From Gammaproteobacteria bacterium (GTDB lineage Bacteria > Pseudomonadota > Gammaproteobacteria > QNFN01), in contig QNFN01000091.1 in the NCBI GenBank assembly GCA_003645555.1, forward strand, positions 1 through 7,201: a stretch of 7,201 bases of DNA. The letters are read 5' to 3'. The notes under the pieces were generated by a model. The model worked only from the letters and a program-made list of their open reading frames with translations. It was not told the DNA's origin and ran no database searches. The position numbers were made by a program, and so were the translations under genes. Positions 5,584-7,201 of this stretch are shown one piece after another; positions within the stretch are counted from its first letter, which is position 1; each line of letters begins with the position of its first letter.

Positions 5584-7002
5584 ATGACCACCGTGGCTAA
5601 ACCCAATCCCCTACCCGACCACCTGGTCGCCGACCTGGCCCTTGCCGACTGGGGACGCAAGGAGATCCGCATCGCCGAGACCGAGATGCCGGGCCTGATG
5701 GCCCTGCGCGAGGAGTACGCCGGCCAGAAACCGCTGGCCGGGGCGCGCATCGCTGGCTCACTGCACATGACCATCCAGACCGCGGTGCTGATCGAGACCC
5801 TGACCGCCCTTGGTGCCGAGGTACGCTGGGCGTCGTGCAACATCTACTCGACCCAGGATCATGCAGCTGCCGCAATTGCCGCCGAGAGCATCCCGGTGTA
5901 CGCCTTCAAGGGCGAGTCCCTCGACGAGTACTGGGAGTTCACCCACCGGATCTTCGACTGGGGCGACGGCGACGGGGCAAACACGATCCTCGACGATGGC
6001 GGCGACGCGACGCTGCTGCTGATCCTCGGTAGCCGCGCCGAGCAGGACCCGTCCGCCGTCGCCAACCCGCAGAACGAGGAGGAGATCGCGCTGTTCGCGG
6101 CGATCCGCAAACGCCTCGACAGCCAGCCCGGCTGGTATTCCCGGCGCCTCGCGGCGATCCGTGGCGTCACCGAGGAGACCACCACCGGCGTCCACCGCCT
6201 CTACCAGATGCAGGCTGAAGGTTCGCTGCCGTTCCCGGCCATCAACGTCAACGACTCGGTGACCAAGTCGAAGTTCGACAACCTCTACGGCTGCCGCGAG
6301 TCACTGATGGATGGCATCAAACGCGCCACCGACGTCATGATCGCCGGCAAGCTCTGTGTCGTGCTCGGCTACGGTGACGTCGGCAAGGGCTGTGCACAGG
6401 CATTCCGTGGCCTCGGCGCAACGGTCTGGGTCACCGAAATCGACCCCATATGCGCGCTGCAGGCGTCAATGGAAGGCTACCGGGTCGTCACCATGGACGA
6501 CGTCGCCGGACTGGGCGACATCTTTGTCACCACCACCGGCAACGTCGACGTCATTACCCACGATCACATGGTGGCGATGAAGGACCAGGCGATCGTCTGC
6601 AACATCGGCCATTTCGACTCCGAAATCGCCATCGCCTCGCTGCGCCAGTACCAATGGGAAAACATCAAGCCCCAGGTCGACCACGTCATCTTCCCTGACG
6701 GCAAGCGCCTCATCATCCTTGCCGAGGGGCGGCTGGTGAACCTCGGCTGCGCGACCGGCCACCCGAGTTTTGTCATGTCGGCCTCGTTCACCAACCAGGT
6801 ACTGGCGCAAATGGAATTGCTGAACAATCCCGATAACTACGGCAACGAGGTCTACGTGCTGCCAAAATCGCTCGACGAGAAGGTCGCGCGACTGCACCTG
6901 CAGCGCATCGGCGCCCAGGTCACGACGCTGAGCCAGCAACAAGCTGACTACATCGGCGTGCCGGTCGACGGGCCTTACAAGCCCGACCACTACCGTTATT
7001 GA
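5584..7002 (+). CDS. ahcY: S-adenosylhomocysteine hydrolase (adenosylhomocysteinase)
   Basis: AhcY splits SAH into adenosine and homocysteine with bound NAD, removing the product that inhibits methyltransferases. I place the start at ATG 5584 ([20 protein letters not shown]), with GGAG 7 bases upstream, giving 472 residues. The frame stays open upstream to 5437, but that part runs through the riboswitch and promoter. Family signatures are [16 protein letters not shown] (84-99), [18 protein letters not shown] (222-239, with catalytic-site K228 and D232), the NAD-binding GYGDVGKG (262-269), and the C-terminal KPDHYRY, whose lysine and tyrosine reach the NAD of the neighbouring subunit. The insertion around residues 125-185 is the long-form segment common in bacterial and plant enzymes. 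The gene is controlled by the SAH riboswitch upstream, and metF follows after 10 bases, so the two are probably cotranscribed. No defects are visible. Confidence 0.98.
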   Translation: MTTVAKPNPLPDHLVADLALADWGRKEIRIAETEMPGLMALREEYAGQKPLAGARIAGSLHMTIQTAVLIETLTALGAEVRWASCNIYSTQDHAAAAIAAESIPVYAFKGESLDEYWEFTHRIFDWGDGDGANTILDDGGDATLLLILGSRAEQDPSAVANPQNEEEIALFAAIRKRLDSQPGWYSRRLAAIRGVTEETTTGVHRLYQMQAEGSLPFPAINVNDSVTKSKFDNLYGCRESLMDGIKRATDVMIAGKLCVVLGYGDVGKGCAQAFRGLGATVWVTEIDPICALQASMEGYRVVTMDDVAGLGDIFVTTTGNVDVITHDHMVAMKDQAIVCNIGHFDSEIAIASLRQYQWENIKPQVDHVIFPDGKRLIILAEGRLVNLGCATGHPSFVMSASFTNQVLAQMELLNNPDNYGNEVYVLPKSLDEKVARLHLQRIGAQVTTLSQQQADYIGVPVDGPYKPDHYRY

Positions 7003-7012
7003 GCCAGACACC

Positions 7013-7201
7013 ATGGGTTCGCAACACACATTCAGCTTCGAGTTCTTCCCGCCAAAGACCGCCGATGGTGTCGACGCGCTGGACCAGGCCCGTACGCGGC
7101 TCGCCGCCCTCGAGCCTGACTTCGTCTCGGTCACCTTCGGCGCCGGCAGCTCGACCCGGGAAGGCACACTGGAGACGGTGCCCGCCTGCCAGGCCGCCGG
7201 G
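7013..7201 (+). CDS. metF: 5,10-methylenetetrahydrofolate reductase, N-terminal part (cut by window edge)
   Basis: MetF reduces methylene-tetrahydrofolate to 5-methyl-tetrahydrofolate with FAD and NAD(P)H, supplying the methyl group that converts homocysteine to methionine. Sixty-three codons are visible. They begin MGSQHTFSFEFFPPKT, the conserved first strand with the catalytic-site glutamate of FEFFPP, and continue to FVSVTFGAGSSTRE. That second motif usually reads GAGGSTRE in related proteins, so one glycine is serine here, probably tolerated. The ATG at 7013 lies 10 bases after the ahcY stop and has only a weak GAG as ribosome site, which suggests translational coupling. By position it shares the ahcY promoter and SAH riboswitch. 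The rest of the gene lies outside the window. Confidence 0.95.
   Translation, partial: MGSQHTFSFEFFPPKTADGVDALDQARTRLAALEPDFVSVTFGAGSSTREGTLETVPACQAAG

Noticed and set aside
6466..7167. Long open frame (233 codons) on the minus strand opposite ahcY and metF
   Set aside because: It lies fully antisense to well-recognised ahcY and metF sequence, and its composition is that expected of a GC-rich gene's opposite strand.

Overview
The window looks like a piece of a GC-rich (roughly 60-65 percent by eye) gammaproteobacterial chromosome. The basis is the cbb3 oxidase operon with an FNR/ANR-type promoter, the long form of S-adenosylhomocysteine hydrolase under an SAH riboswitch, and ahcY followed closely by metF. 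Genus cannot be read from the sequence; a purple-sulfur or Ectothiorhodospiraceae-like lineage is only a guess.

Left half, minus strand: a complete ccoNOQP operon (genes run from 3477 down to 237) encodes the cbb3-type cytochrome c oxidase, the high-affinity terminal oxidase used at low oxygen. The genes are tightly packed (13-base gap, then 8-base and 4-base overlaps), and each has a Shine-Dalgarno sequence. A good FNR/ANR box centred about 41.5 bases upstream of the predicted start site indicates control by oxygen. CcoP has one striking anomaly: its first haem c motif reads CAPCP instead of CxxCH. Directly beyond ccoP lies a 160-bp non-autonomous insertion element (MITE) with terminal inverted repeats and a TTAG target duplication, of IS5-family character. 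Bases 1-56 may hold the end of a convergent gene.

The 303-bp divergent intergenic region (3478-3780) holds the cco promoter, two further dyad-symmetric sequences and a weak candidate metK promoter.

Right half, plus strand: metK makes S-adenosylmethionine (SAM). A small lipoprotein-like c-type cytochrome gene follows, whose N-terminal part is spread over three frames as the sequence stands. Then come a sigma70-type promoter, an SAH riboswitch, ahcY (hydrolysis of S-adenosylhomocysteine, SAH) and the beginning of metF (methyl-tetrahydrofolate synthesis). MetK, AhcY and MetF form the activated-methyl cycle: MetK makes SAM, methyltransferases turn it into SAH, AhcY removes SAH and gives homocysteine, and MetF supplies the methyl group to rebuild methionine. 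The riboswitch probably switches ahcY-metF on when SAH accumulates.

No wholly unknown system is evident. The points most worth checking are the damaged haem motif in CcoP, the frame-broken cytochrome, the riboswitch with its competing stem, and the MITE.
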